64,000 nucleotides of DNA from NCBI GenBank assembly GCA_017562135.1, contig QEYB01000412.1, positions 248,001 through 312,000 of the forward strand, written 5' to 3'. Of the stretch, positions 25,383 to 39,000 are shown in pieces (the first letter of the stretch is position 1; each line of letters opens with the position of its first letter). The notes below the pieces were generated by a model, which saw only the letters and a list, made by a program, of their open reading frames with translations, ran no database searches and had not been told where the DNA came from. The DNA comes from Dipylidium caninum (Eukaryota; Platyhelminthes; Cestoda; Cyclophyllidea; Dipylidiidae). A program made the position numbers and the translations under genes.

Positions 25383-28300
25383 TTAGGATGGTTATGTACT
25401 TCTGCTCTCGCCCTCCTCTGTCTCGTTTATTTCTCTCGCCAACCTTCCTTCCATAGTCTCTCTCTTCTCCCCATTATCTGCGTGATGCGGACTCTGTATA
25501 TTTATCTTTATGTCATCTGCCGCACGTACGCAGTCTGTGCGGTGAAGGGGACTACCACTCTACGAATTCTTAAAGCAACAGCAATCTTCTTGCTGCTGTT
25601 CAGTCCTGATGTATTGATTTTACTCTATTTTGGAGTTTGGAAAATTTTTTTGTTATTGTCGGTTTCGAATAGCCTGAGACCGTGGGATGTATGTAGCAAA
25701 AGGCTGTGGTTGCTCCTGTGAGACGTGGATGTATGTTCGCCTTGGGGTAGGTACGCGTGGTTTTTATTTGGAGTCCGAGTATGCGTCGCTTTTGGTCTCC
25801 GGTGGGTTCTTTCGCCGGTAATGGGTGACAGTTGTTCTGGGACCGTGGCATTATTAAGACTACGCGGGTGGAGAGAGGGGGGAAGGAGGTTGCCCCGGAT
25901 ATTGGGGGCTTCGTGGACGTGGAATGCGCGTATTTGGTGCTTGGGCGAGTGGACTTACCTTCACCGCTAATTTGCGAGTGCTGGCTATGCGTTTCATCCG
26001 AATTTACTAAATTGGAGATTGATTACAAACCAGCATTTTAACAAATATAACTTTGCTTCAGGCAATACTGTGAGGTAACTTGGGACAAGTTTGGTATATT
26101 ACCAAACTCATGTGAGCAAAATAATAACAATTAAAAAATTTGATCATAAAAATTTGTTAACGTAAAATACTTTATTCAAACAAAATGTAAATTTAACAAG
26201 CCGTGGTTGATAACATATAATTATTTAAGAAAAACGACCTTGGTGTTAACTTAAAGATTAAAGAGATGTGGAGCGCCGTCTGAAATTCAGTGGCTACAGC
26301 CAAAAAGCTGGTACGCAGGTTTTCTGCAACAATCCCCTTTCCAGAGTCAGGTACACTAAAATTCGATGCGTATCAACTGTAACCTGATATTCTCATGGTT
26401 GCCCGTTTTAATCTATTTATTTTTTGTCAAAGTGTTGCTCTAATTTTGCACACTATTGTTTCGCGGACATGTTTTTTAGAATTTGTGCGTTTGCCGTCTT
26501 TAAGGACGCTGCGCCAATTTTTGCTATTGCTGGTACGCTATAATAAATGCTTCCTGCACTGACTGGCACAGCGAAGCCCTGGGCGTCATAACCTCACGCT
26601 TTGTTGGACAAAGACTACATTTTCGATCACTGATATTATCTTAAGTAGTCATCTTGTTCATATAAGCCTATTGCTACCTAGTTTTGTGTTGTTGTTTGGA
26701 TGTAACAATACTTTTTGCGATTCAACGTGGTTGGAGCCTTTGTATACTTTTATTTGTCGCACATCATAATAAACCGTGTCCTTTTGTGTTCACCACTACT
26801 CTTCCCAGTGCTTCTTTCGCTTTTTAAAAATCTCTTTCCACTTGATGTTTGCTTCTTTTAATGGACGAGGTTTTCTGGATATTTAAACTGTACGAGCCCA
26901 GAAATCGCCAATTCTGAGTCACCTTAAGCCCAACAAATTATTGCAAAATTGTTCACTTAGGGGATTATTCATAATGGAGCCAAAACTTCCTTCTCCCTCT
27001 CCGTTCCTCGTCTTTTTTCTTATAGATATTATCCCGATTCTCTAGGTACACTACAGTCTTTCCTCCCATCTCATTACGAAACATTATATTGTTTCCCTTC
27101 CCTTCATACTCTCTTCTTCCACTTCACCTTGTAGAAAGCTATTTTGCGCTTCATTTCTACTTCGAGCCGCAAAACTGAGGACAATAATCGGTTGATGGTT
27201 TCATTGTTTTTACGGCAGGTGCATGAAAATATCATAGCGGCTTGTCTGAACATCCATTGTACCTGAAAATTGCATAGTTCTCTCGGTCTTAATTATGTAA
27301 AATCTGTCTCGCGTCCGTGTCTGTTTCCGTACTTTGTCAACGAGATGCTTAAATACCTACATAAATTTCCTTGTGCGCAGCACACAATATTCCGGTTTTA
27401 TAGTCAACAGTTAACCCTCATTTTCTATCCACACACTGGGAATTTTGGTGTATCTCATCTACGCTCCTCCTATCGCCGACGTGGACACGCCTCGGTCAAA
27501 CTTGCACATAGCATGAAAAGGTGCTGTCGCGATTGGTGTCAAACCGGTAAAATTGATTGGTTGGAATAAATGAAGGTGACATCGGGTAAAATCGCGGGGT
27601 CGCCCGTTGGTAGAGGAAAGTTTCATGTCGCTCACTCTCATTCAAGTGTTTTCGATCCCCTTAGGGGCTCCAGGTTAGTTACAACATCAGCTTTACCCAT
27701 TTCTTTCTCTCTAAGAAGTCTTCTCTTCGAAGGAGGATTGTTTGAAAGGAGTTTGAGCATTAGTAGATATTGGAACCTTTGTGACATCGAGTATTGTCTG
27801 GTAGACAGTTTATTTCAGTAACAAAAATCCATTGTTATTAAGTGTCTTCTACCCTTACTCTCCCTTCTGGGTTTCTCATTAAACCTCTCATCATCGTAAC
27901 TACATTAAGTGAATGATTCATACGCAGCTCTTCAGGTGTGGTGAATGCAGGATTCCTTAGATGCCCACTACGTCGCCCTTGACACCACACTCCTTTTTAG
28001 AACTAAGCATAAAACGATATATTTGTGAATTTGACCTTGAAGCAGTGTCCATTGTCTGGAGTTGTGGTCCCGTCTTCGTCTTCCTTCCCTTCCGCCACCC
28101 TCATCCCCTCAGTCACCGTGCATTTCAGGGCGTTTTTTTGAGAGCGTAAAATACCTGACCCCACCCATAAGGTCGTTAACCTCAACGAAAGTAAGCTGGA
28201 TGGGTAGGTTGTGGGCGAGGGAGACGGAAGTAAACGATGTCTCATGCAATGTTTCATCCGCTATACTACGGAAACTCTCAAATGAACTCATTTGATTGAA

Positions 28301-31300
28301 TGAGGCGACTTTAGCCACGTGAATATGCGAAGTTTTTAGTCCATTTGTGTCATCATAATCACCGGCGGTTATCTATTATGGCAGAAGACGTCGTGGAAAC
28401 CTTAACTGCCATTGCCAGAGTCAATGTTTCTCATTTTTCTCAATCCGTCGATAAATATGTCCACCTGAGAGGATTCCCACTCCACCGGTAGGTAATCGGG
28501 GGTGGAGCGGACATGAGAAATTTCCAAAGTGGAACCCAATGTCTCTCTCCTTCTCTAACCCAGTTGATGCAAACCCTACCACCCACCCGCCTCCTATCAT
28601 AACTGTGTCCGCCAAGGTTAAACTTCACACTCCTGACGTGTTCGCCTGCCTCATTCACTTTTTTGTGCTTAAATTATGCTGAGTCTAGTTTTTCGAGTAA
28701 TCTCCTAGAATAAGTTGAAGGAGCTTAAAAAAAATGGACTATCGAGGAGCAGATACAGATCTACCCGTTTTTGAAGATGTGGAAGGTATTTGAGCGGTTA
28801 AACGCGGTCACGTCGTCTCTTTATTCACACAAACAAAATGAACTCTATTAGTTGAAATTTTGGCCACTTACCATTGCGTCTGCAAGGAATGGGAATGTCC
28901 CCATATGCGTAGAGGTCATGTCAGCTAGAATCTCGAGTGTTGGATTTAGGGAGGATTTACCTGTCCGTGGGTAGGTAATTTGGAGGTTGTTGACTCAGAC
29001 CCAACCCCTCGCTCCTGGCCCTTTTTCCCGCTCTGGCTGCAACAACATAGCGCTATAAAAGTTTCCCATCCGCTAGACCCGATGGACATTAACTTTTTTT
29101 TAGAGGACTGGAACGATTTGATCCCCGCGTTATAAACGTGTCAGCGCAAACGTTTATGTGCCCAACAGTCTCGCTCCGCCTCTTTTAAGATGATTTTCAT
29201 CTGGATAGAGAGAGGCACTCGGTTGTCCATCTTTCTAGCTCAATTGGTGTGGTATCAGTTGTTCTCGCAGCATATCATGGTATCATCGGCTAATTTCCTA
29301 GAGTATTTTCACGGCGAGATGCAGGAACGTCGTCTCAGAAGGTGGCAACCGTTACCACATGCCACGAGAATTGACTGCACCAGTAACACCGCAACAGACA
29401 TTTGCCACCAAATCTGCCCATCACATCGCATGCCTCGCTGCTGGGTCAGCGATTGAAGTTAGAGTAATTGCCACTTCCATGAGTGTGTGGAAGCCCTTGT
29501 CTGCTCTCGGGGGTAAACTGACTGGCAAAGGAGTGAGAAAGAGTTCACTCGACTAGTCGCTGCTGTGATCTATTTGAAATTTCCCATAGATCATTTTATG
29601 ATCGCCTGTGGATGTGTCGGCTAATAGAGGTGGGACCTGCTCCATCAAACAAACGGCGGAAAGATGTGTTGCCTTTGCATACTTTGGGCACCTTTTAGTG
29701 CGTCATTGAGAAAATTCTCCCTAATGTGAGTGTGAAGAGGCCGTAGAAATGCGCAGTGATCGGCACATTGTTTGCGAGAGCACAATAGGTTGACAATTGG
29801 TGTGATTTTATTGAATTCGTTTTCTCCATCCATGTGCAAATACACTCGATATGCCACCTCTTTCTTCCTCCACCTATCACATCGTCAGGACCTTGTTTAC
29901 TCGTTCTCCCCTCCGCCCCCCCCCCACCCAGCTCATTTCGGACTTCGTCGCCCTCTGCGCGCCCCGCCTCACCTGCTCGTCCTGCGTTGTGTTGCATGAG
30001 TCTAGGATTTGGGCAAATAATTAGGTAGAGATTTTAATGAGGCATTAACACGGACTCTTATGACTTCGTACGCCTTCCATTTGGCGGTCTGTTTTGGAAA
30101 AGCAGACCGGATGTTTTATTGCGCCTATACTGACAAAGGTGCCACATCTCCCTCCCGAAGTGGCCAAGTGTACGGTTGCTCGTGAGGTAACCAGCGGAGA
30201 TAACCTCAACAAGTTGATTCACGCAAGATTAGTGTACATTGGAAATTATTCCTCGTCATATATGTGTGACACAGAGAAAATGTGGATTTTGAGAGAGTGG
30301 AGGCTGAGGCCGAAACAGGAACCTGGAAGGTGAGCTCCCATTCCCTTTTGCGTCAGCATCCACACTGGAATAGGAGAGAAGACACAGCATGCATCGGACC
30401 GTTAGTAGTTTTTTCGCAAAGAGTAACGTCCTACCCAAATGAAGGGACATTTCGTGTCATTCGAACACTTTAATTATGAATAATTTTATTTAGTCAGATC
30501 ACTTTAAGGAGGGTATTTCATATGTTGAAAATACGGTGCCCGGATAGGCATGGAAATAACTCGTAGAACTGATACATCAATTCCAAAAAGTGCATTTTGC
30601 TAAATTTTGAAGATTTGTAACTAAGCCCTCTCTCTAACCCATGGAAAATAGATAAAAATACCAATGTTGCCTCTCGGAAGGTTTTTCACAGGCTAAGAGG
30701 ATATTTCTGTCCTTAAATTTTCCCCTTAAAAAGAGAGAGGAAGAGGAAAAAGGGTTTTTTTGCCGACGCGTCTATGAATAGTTTAAAGGGTAAAAGGAGA
30801 GAGAGAGATTATTCCAAACCCCAGTGTTTACCCGTTGGTATGATTCGAGGTGGTGGACCCCGGCGCTTGTACCAACGGAGATGCCGGAGGTGGTGTTAAA
30901 GCACTAGTCTTCGTGCCCAACTTGTCTATCGGGTCTTTGGATTGTGTCTACTTTACTCTCTCCTCATCAATACAACGAACTTTTTTCATCAGCGCCCCAT
31001 CCTGGGCAATCACTTCCCCGTCCCCTGGCACGGTGTTTAAGGTTGTACAGAGTACTTCGTGATTACCTTTCCGTGGACCGGATGGGAGGAGAAGTAATGA
31101 TTCACAGTGTAAGTTCAGTACCCGCTGGGTGGGGTAGAAACTACTGGATATGTTTTTTTGTATGTGTGTCTATTCTCCCCCTCACTTTTCTCCTTTTCGT
31201 GGCATTTTTCACGGACCCGAGTTGACCAAAAATCGTGACGACGAATTTCCATGGGAAGTAGAACATGAGAGCGTGTTGACAGAAGCTAAGGCCTGGGATG

Positions 31301-34300
31301 GAGGATTCACTTGGGATAATCCCATTTTGATGTATTTTGCAATCAGAAAGTCTTGCGAACGAAGTGGTGAATCCTCCTGTCTATCACGTCAGCTTATCCA
31401 TGCTCTTGGCCAGACGGCTGTTGCATTCACTGGCATTTCGCTAAGTTACGGTCCTCCTTACTTCTCAGCGGTAGACATTCTTAGATGAACACCTTGCCTT
31501 TCTTGTTTGTCACGATTATAATTTCTTATTCTTTCTCCGCTCCTGACCGAAAGGACACGAAAACACCTCCGTAGACTGCTGCCCAAAACATGCAAATTCA
31601 CCACGGCCTCGCCTAAATCCTGAGAGTCACTTCTACAAACAGGTCTTCGTATACCACCACCACCGCCACGGGGAATGCCCTCTTAAGGCCAAGTAAACCG
31701 TAACTTTGCGTGTCTTTATGTGCGAGGTGGGTGGGGCGGAATCAGTGGTGCACATAACGTCGTGGGCTGTGAAATGAGAAACCGATATCCTGGAAGCCTC
31801 GTCCCCCTCCTCCTCATTCTTCTCTGGTGTTGGATGCGGGCAGTTAGTTGTCGTGAGTTATTTGGTGAGGGCGCTGAAGAGGCCAACATTGCAATGCTCT
31901 CGTACACCACGAAGGTGGAGTGTCTCAGATCAAAGCATTCCAACAATGTCCTTTGAAGTAGGCACACTTCCCGGATAATGGCGAATAAAGAGGTTGGGTG
32001 GGGAATCATTTTGCCCGTTCAACATTCTCGACTTGGCGCTTCTCCCTCGCCCAAAGGACTGCGTCACCTGAAGAGGGACCCGCAGAAAATCCACCAAGCC
32101 ACTTCGTCAGGCGTGGAATTGCAGTTAAGACAGGTCATTCCGCCCTCTTCTATTGCCTCAAGCGCCTAACTCCCCAGTCCTGTGTGGTGGCTCTTCCCTC
32201 CGTCCCCAAATTAGCCAACCCGAATTTTAGAAAATGAGCCCAAAAATTAACCGGACTATTTACTTTGTCATTTAATGTGCAATTAATTGGTACAAAATTG
32301 TTTCGAGACTTTACTTTACACCCTGAATGAATTAATTTTCTAACAGGCTAAATAAAACTTGGGGCGAATGTGATCTCGTCTCTACGACGCTAACATGCGA
32401 CGCGATTTTAATTGGCCACTGGGCAGATTTAAGTCCATACAAACCGGACGGCCATCCACCAATTGACGTTAGGAAGTAATAAATGTGGTTAACTTTTGAC
32501 ATGGCATCCTCTTGTCCCTTTCCCATCTACATTAGTGCATAAACAACGGGAGGCAAGGCGGGTCAGACCACAGTAAGTTTGTTCGAGTCGGTGGAACGGG
32601 GTGCAGGCTCCCCAGGCAAGTGGAAGTAGGCGCCTGCTGACACTTTTATCCCTACACTTTACCAGATGATAACTCAATCATAGGTCAATGCGTTTTCCGT
32701 AATGGGGGGAGGGGGACTCGGGGACTTTTCGACTCTAACGTAACGGAGTTTGGCCTTGCCGTTCCCTGTGTGACACTTAAGCCTCCAGCGTGCCATCACA
32801 ATCAGCCCAAAACTAAAACCGTAATTGGATCTCTTTTCCTTGTCTTTCTTCTTTCACCATCCCGAAAAGTGTCATTGTTGTCAGATGACCAATCTCGTAT
32901 CTTCCACGTTTACCAACTGGAAGTCTCTTGCGCTGAAAGTCTCGAGACGGTGCGTCTGCACGTCAAAGAGTGTTTGTTCTCGAGTTTCTTCCATTGCTGG
33001 CCTATTCTCCTTTCCATGCTAAGATTCGAGGAATTTCTCGGGGAAAAGCAGCGATTCTCCAAAGCAAAAAAGTTCAACAGAGTTTGCCTCTTGTCTCGAT
33101 ATCTCGTCTGTACTTACTGGAGTTGATTATCAAGTTCATTCAACTAGAAGAACCGTCTTCCGCCTGCCACTAATACGTGGAACTGTTGAAGGAGGAACCG
33201 AGACTTATCCATATGTGCTCCCTTGAAGCGCCCGTTTTATACTCGACTCCAAGTGGTGGTCCGCTTGATGGAAGAGCAAATCTTATTATCAACTGTCACT
33301 TTTACTCTACCATTGTGGCGGTTCATTAGTATTATTTAATCTTACTGCCCTGGCATATGCGCGGCTTAAGTTTATGTCTTCGTAAATAAAAGTTTTCATG
33401 CGTGTTGTCACCCTGACCCCTGCGTTGTCTTCCCCGCCTCTACCTGTCAACACGGTGCCAGTGGTTGCCCTAAGACGAGATGAGAAGAGGAAGAAGAGCC
33501 GAGAATACCAACAATACCCTTTTGCAGCACTAGCCGATCGCCCGTATCGCGGGCTGGTGACGCGTTGTGCCTGTCACCCGTCAGAGACAAGACGTGTCAT
33601 TTGGACGATGATTAGGACAAAAAATATGTTTGGCAATTGAGTCATAAGATGGTGTTTCAAGAGTGCCGCGACTGACCTCGAGTTCACTGTGTGGGCCTCG
33701 GCGCCGGTTGGTCCCATTGACCGGCTCCGCCAAGCGCAGGTCCTACGAAATGTGGCGGAGAATCTCAAACTCCTTCCAATTCTTACTTGGAGGCGTCGAG
33801 GATGGAGTGAGGCTTCTTTCCAACGCGCCATCAGGCAACTTTTGCGTTTGCGCCAGCGAACCGGTTGATGACCACGTTACGTGTCCCATCTCGACGGCAG
33901 TGAGGGGCACCTCGGATCGGACTGTTTTGCAGAGATTGTCAGCTTTAGTGTAACGAACGAAGTCTGCATCTTGGACATCATCACTTGGACCACAATTGTG
34001 TATTTTTCTAGGTGAAAATGGGGTAGCGTTGGACTACCGATGTTTTGACTGGGGTGGAGTCGAGGTGATGCAGAAGGGCGATGATCCATCATAAACGGAT
34101 AAATTATTTAGAGATATCTTTTCCACCCACATCTTGTTTAATTGCATTCTTCGGGGTTTTTCAAAGAATTCTCCTTCTTGCAAACCGAAGAGCCAGCATT
34201 TTTCCTTCCTGCAACCTAGTCTATCTCGTGTCTGCAACATTTTTTTCGCCAGTCTTAGATCCCGTAAAATCGCTAGGACCTGCCATCAAACTGTCCAAGG

Positions 34301-36079
34301 GAGCGTGGTTAGAGCATATTTGCAAAAACAAACTCGACAATCAGGTCGAGGGGTGATGTCATGTCTTTGCGTAGAGCTGACGGAAACTGGATGATGATGT
34401 CCCCTCCGCCCACAAAGTTGACGGCTGGTTAACCAGACGGGAATCTATGAAGCCATGGACCTCCACCTCCCCCCTCCTGCTTTCTTTCATCGGTCAGCTC
34501 CAGCTTTCTACACTTCGAATGCAGATCCCCTTCCATTTCGAGTTTCTGCCTGAAATAGTCGGCTGACAGAAGGTCGAATTTTTCTACGCTTAATTAGTTC
34601 ATTTCTGAGGGACAGGATGTTGGCACGAGCGGGGCGCTTTGGTCGCGCATTAACTGAAATCCCTTGCGCTAACTCAGCCTAATTGGACCTTTTGCACTGC
34701 AGGGCCCCTCTCCTCCGTCCTGTCTGTGCAATGGCTCAACTTAGGCCCACGGCGGAGAGCGTAAGTCGCCCTATTGTCCCTTCCACTACCTTTTCTAACG
34801 CCGCCAGGCCGGTTTGGTAGGTCACCCTCTCCTTCCTCCATCCACACCTTCCAACTATTTATCCTCCAACGAGCGTGAAACTGGCCATAAACGTAACGAT
34901 GTGGAGGCAATAGCTAGGCGGGCTACCAACACGGTACCCTTGCAGGGCCCACACCAGACCTTTGCCCCGATTGCCGGTATCCGACATGAATTTCCCAGCG
35001 TCGCACGTATGTGACTCTGTAATAAAGCGTATGAAGGAATTGGTGGAAGACCTCCTTCTCCGCACCGAAAGGCGAGGGGGAAATAAATTCTATCATCCCA
35101 TTTGGTTTGTGAGCAGTACGACGTTCCCTTTTTTGATGTGGCGCTGCAGATTACTCTCTGTTGCCGTGTAAAAGTCCACTATTTCTCAGGTGACAGTCAC
35201 CCATTCTGTGCAACAAAGGAATATCGGTTAACTCGCTCTACCACTTTTTCCTCTGACGATCCAAACAAGGCACTTCGCATCAAAACGTAGCCTCAATGCA
35301 CCGAAATGCTCACCCACCTTCTTGAGGATGTCACCTGGCTATGCACCCTGCTACTTCGGTGCCCCTTTTTATTTGTCCACTGATGGCGTTGCTGAGGGAC
35401 ATAATTTATCATTATGGGAACCAGTGTAAGTTTCTCTGCTTTCCTCCCCCTTCCCGCCTGCGTGCACACCAGTCTGACAACGGCCACAAGTACGTGGACA
35501 AGGGCAAATGTGCAGGAACATGTGATTTCATGTTTTTGCGCGTCAGCAGTCACCCAAATCTACCATTTCTTAACTGTCTCCTCTCACGGTTGCAAAGCGT
35601 TTCCTTCGTGTCGGGTCTGAAGGACTGGCGTCAGTAGAGGTGAAATGTTGGACGTTTGGGCTTGTGGAAGGGTCGGAGAGGGCTTTAAATGAGTGGACGG
35701 TGCGATGGCGTCAATCACATTAAGAGGATGAATAGTAAAGTGGGAAGGATCTTGGTCTCATGGCACATATCCCGCAGTACGGGTGCGAAAATTATATCGT
35801 CGACTGTATCCAAACCGATGGGAACAAGTTAGTGCAAAATGGACTCGATGTTAGGTGTATAAGTTTTATCACCCGACCAATCAGAGGTAGCTGCCGCTGT
35901 CTTCTTTCCGCCGCAATCATCGTCCCTTCACGCACCCCAAACTTACCTTAAGGTCATTCCATGACCCTTCGACCTCGGGCCAGGGGCTTGGAACTCGAAG
36001 CTTGGCCGCCGACCCCCACACCACACCCCGCCCCGCCCACTTGACTTCAGTAACATCGTGATTCTTGCCTTCGCTGTAG
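25383..36079. other. 10.7-kb stretch without a recognised gene
   Basis: Only short, overlapping open frames on both strands. Two plus-strand stretches look somewhat exon-like but match no family I know: around 32872-32975 (peptide beginning SDDQSRIFHVYQLE) after a pyrimidine-rich AAG, and 33642-33868 (containing PVGPIDRLRQAQVLRNVAEN). Undetected 5' exons or promoter elements of the Dixin-like gene downstream could lie here. I saw no tRNA, rRNA or transposon open frame. Confidence 0.5.
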
Positions 36080-39000
36080 GCAAGGGAACGTGCTTATCTC
36101 TCGTGGATTAATTCCAAGATTTCTGCGGTATGTCCTGGTATGTCGCTTCGATCTTTGGATGACGAGGGGATGCGCAATGGGACCGCGTTGGCCGAGTTGA
36201 TTGACGCTACCTGTGAGTACTCCCTTCCCTACTCTTAAATCGCGCTTACTCCCCCCCCCCCCCCCCCAACTGTAATAAGTCGGAGTGCAAAGTTAAGCAG
36301 ATTCCTACGTCAGACTCTCCTCTCTTTTCTATTATTTTCAGTCGCTTCTTAGAACACAAAAACCTTTTTCTCCCTAATTTTTCAGTCCTTAAACTCGAAA
36401 TTCTCTGAGGCGAATTGGCAAATTTAATTTCTATCCTGTTCGGCACCGAGTCTGGCTGCGGGGATATGAGAAGGAGGAGGGGGAGGAGGTGGGGATGCAA
36501 ATCTATGGGAGAACGGTAGTATTCGTGCTTTCAAAAATTCTAATTTCATGTGTTTGATAAACTCAGGTACGTTGCTGCCGTAGGGTGGGGGAAATTAATT
36601 TAATTCTCACACTCCCCCGCCCCTGGGCGGAGAAGAGGACGGCGAGGAGGAAGAGAAGTTAAGATCCAGTACAGGTGGACTGCGTACACGGGGGGCAGTA
36701 GGGAGTGGAAGACGGAATATCTCCGCCGCCGCCGCCGCCGCCGCCGTCTCCTTCTTTTCTTCCTTCTTCTCCTTCTCCCTCTTCTCCTTCTCTTTCTTTT
36801 CCTTCCCCTCCTCCACCTCCTCCTGGAAGCGTCTGCAATATAAGCCAAGTGTTGAGGGCCGGTGGTGTGACGGATTCTGTACACGCTGCCCACGAGAAAC
36901 GACGAGCATACGGAATAAAGGGTGAGTGGGATGAACCCCAGTGAGGACATATAGGCAAATGAATGACAAAGACAAAGTGGGACTGTAAACCTAGTCAAGG
37001 CTAAGATTAATTCTAATAGTATATGATTCAAATCTTGAACTGCCTCCCACCCCCATCCCACTTTTACTACCAATTCTCATCTCATTCTACTTCCGATTTC
37101 TTCCCTGACCAAAGCCTTAATTTCTGCCCATCCGGGTTTAAATTTTCACTCCATATTCCATCTGCCAGTCTTGGATGCGTTAGTTTCGCATAAATTATTA
37201 ATACTATCCTCCAGAAGGTGGGATGGTGGGAGGAGATGGCTAGTGGATAGTGCAACCCATCAGTTGACAACCCTCTTCCCTACCTTTATGTGAAACCTTT
37301 GAACTCCTACTTTTTTTACTTGGTGGCAGATATCGTCAGCCCCTTGGAGCGTTGCCTATACCTGAGTGCAAGGGTAATCAGATAATACGCCGGTTCGTGC
37401 GTCCTTTGGGATGGAAGAAGTTGTGACTTTTTGGAAAGAACGCTAGCTAAGTCTAAGATGAAACGTCGGCCATATTCTCGCCTATGCGAGTACTAGACCT
37501 GCAACTGCGAAATTTGTGGCACTATTAACCGCAAGATACGACAATTAGCTGACGAATTTCATCCTCTACTATTTTAAAAAGTTACCAGGGAAGTGCACTG
37601 CCTATTTTTCCACCATTATTTGTTTCAAGTGCGCTGACATTGTCGCCACTTACTTAAATCTCGCATTTCAGTAAGATATGCGCAGAAGTAAGCTAGGCGT
37701 GTATGTACCTACTTATGCATCCCTTGTCAGTAGTGCTTATCTCCGGTAATCACTAAACCGGATGTTTGTGAGGCAGTCACCTCGGATACTCTCCACTGCC
37801 CTTCAGTACTGGTCTCCTTTGGCGTCTTATCTTGAAATACCGTTTGTTGAGGACTCAATAGAAATTAATCATCGGCCAATCAGCAGCCAGCTCTGCTGGA
37901 AGGCCGATGCTTATTGGTTAATCACTCCAGAAACCCTCATTTGCACAACACCTGAATATACACTCTTTTGCTGGATGGCAGTAACAGCGACCCAACAACC
38001 AATGTGGCCGCGGGAATAGCACAAAAGACAGGTCTGATATGTGGATGGAAACGTATATGGGTGAGGCATGAAGTGGCTGATCGAGTACATACGAGAATAG
38101 TGCGCCTCATTTGACCGAAAAACGTGTTACTGGTACTAGAAAACACAATTACCGGTTTAATTTTTTATTTCACTTGAGTTTTTTTCGCTAGACGCACCAA
38201 GCAGTCTGTCCAACCCTCAGGGTTTGTAATTTGTTCCGAACTGCAGTCCCTTTCATCCGCACCATTCCTCCCCACTGTTCGGCTTCTCTTCGCTCCTCTT
38301 TTCGACATCTTTCTCCGCTTTAAATATGACAGAATTGAAAAGCCGAACATACCGATTTGTCGAGGCCAATTACCCTTCCCCTCTGCTCTCGAATTAGCTC
38401 GTTCTGATTCCTTTAAGTGAAAATCATTTCGCCAGCCTTTTATTCTTTTCTGCATTCATCTGTAAAACGGTTTTTACCCGGACTTGTCTCTTCCGGTCCA
38501 GCGGGGTTTGGTGGGCAATTGAACGAATAAATTATGGCACTTAACACACTCCCTCCCACCGCAACACACACATGACGTCGTACCTCTCTCACATTAACTG
38601 CCGGCATTGTTGGTGTACGAGAACCCGTTGGGTTCAACTCTGTTTTCACCAAGATTCCGGTTACATTTGAAAGGAAAAGGTGATGTGAACGGCTCTGTAA
38701 CCGGCTACATTCCAACCACACTTCTCAAAGAGGCAACTCTCGTGGCCTGTGTGTGTGTGTGTGGAACAAGAACATACATTAACGTGGGTTTCCGAGAGGA
38801 CTTCCGACTCAGTGAGCGTTGGATTGCTTCTTCCTGTTCATCAACACCCCAGAGGCGCTAATGAATGAGCGATCTGCATAAATTAGCGTTCATATTCCGC
38901 TTAGCGGTTAGGGTTATCGCGTGTCTCTCGTTTGATATCATCTTTCTGTTGGTCAAAAATACTCACGAAGGAGGAGTGTAGAAGCGGCTTCTACGGGCTA

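Noticed and set aside
36600..37073. Minus-strand open frames rich in Arg, Lys and Glu
   Set aside because: They are the translation of a CT/GA simple repeat.
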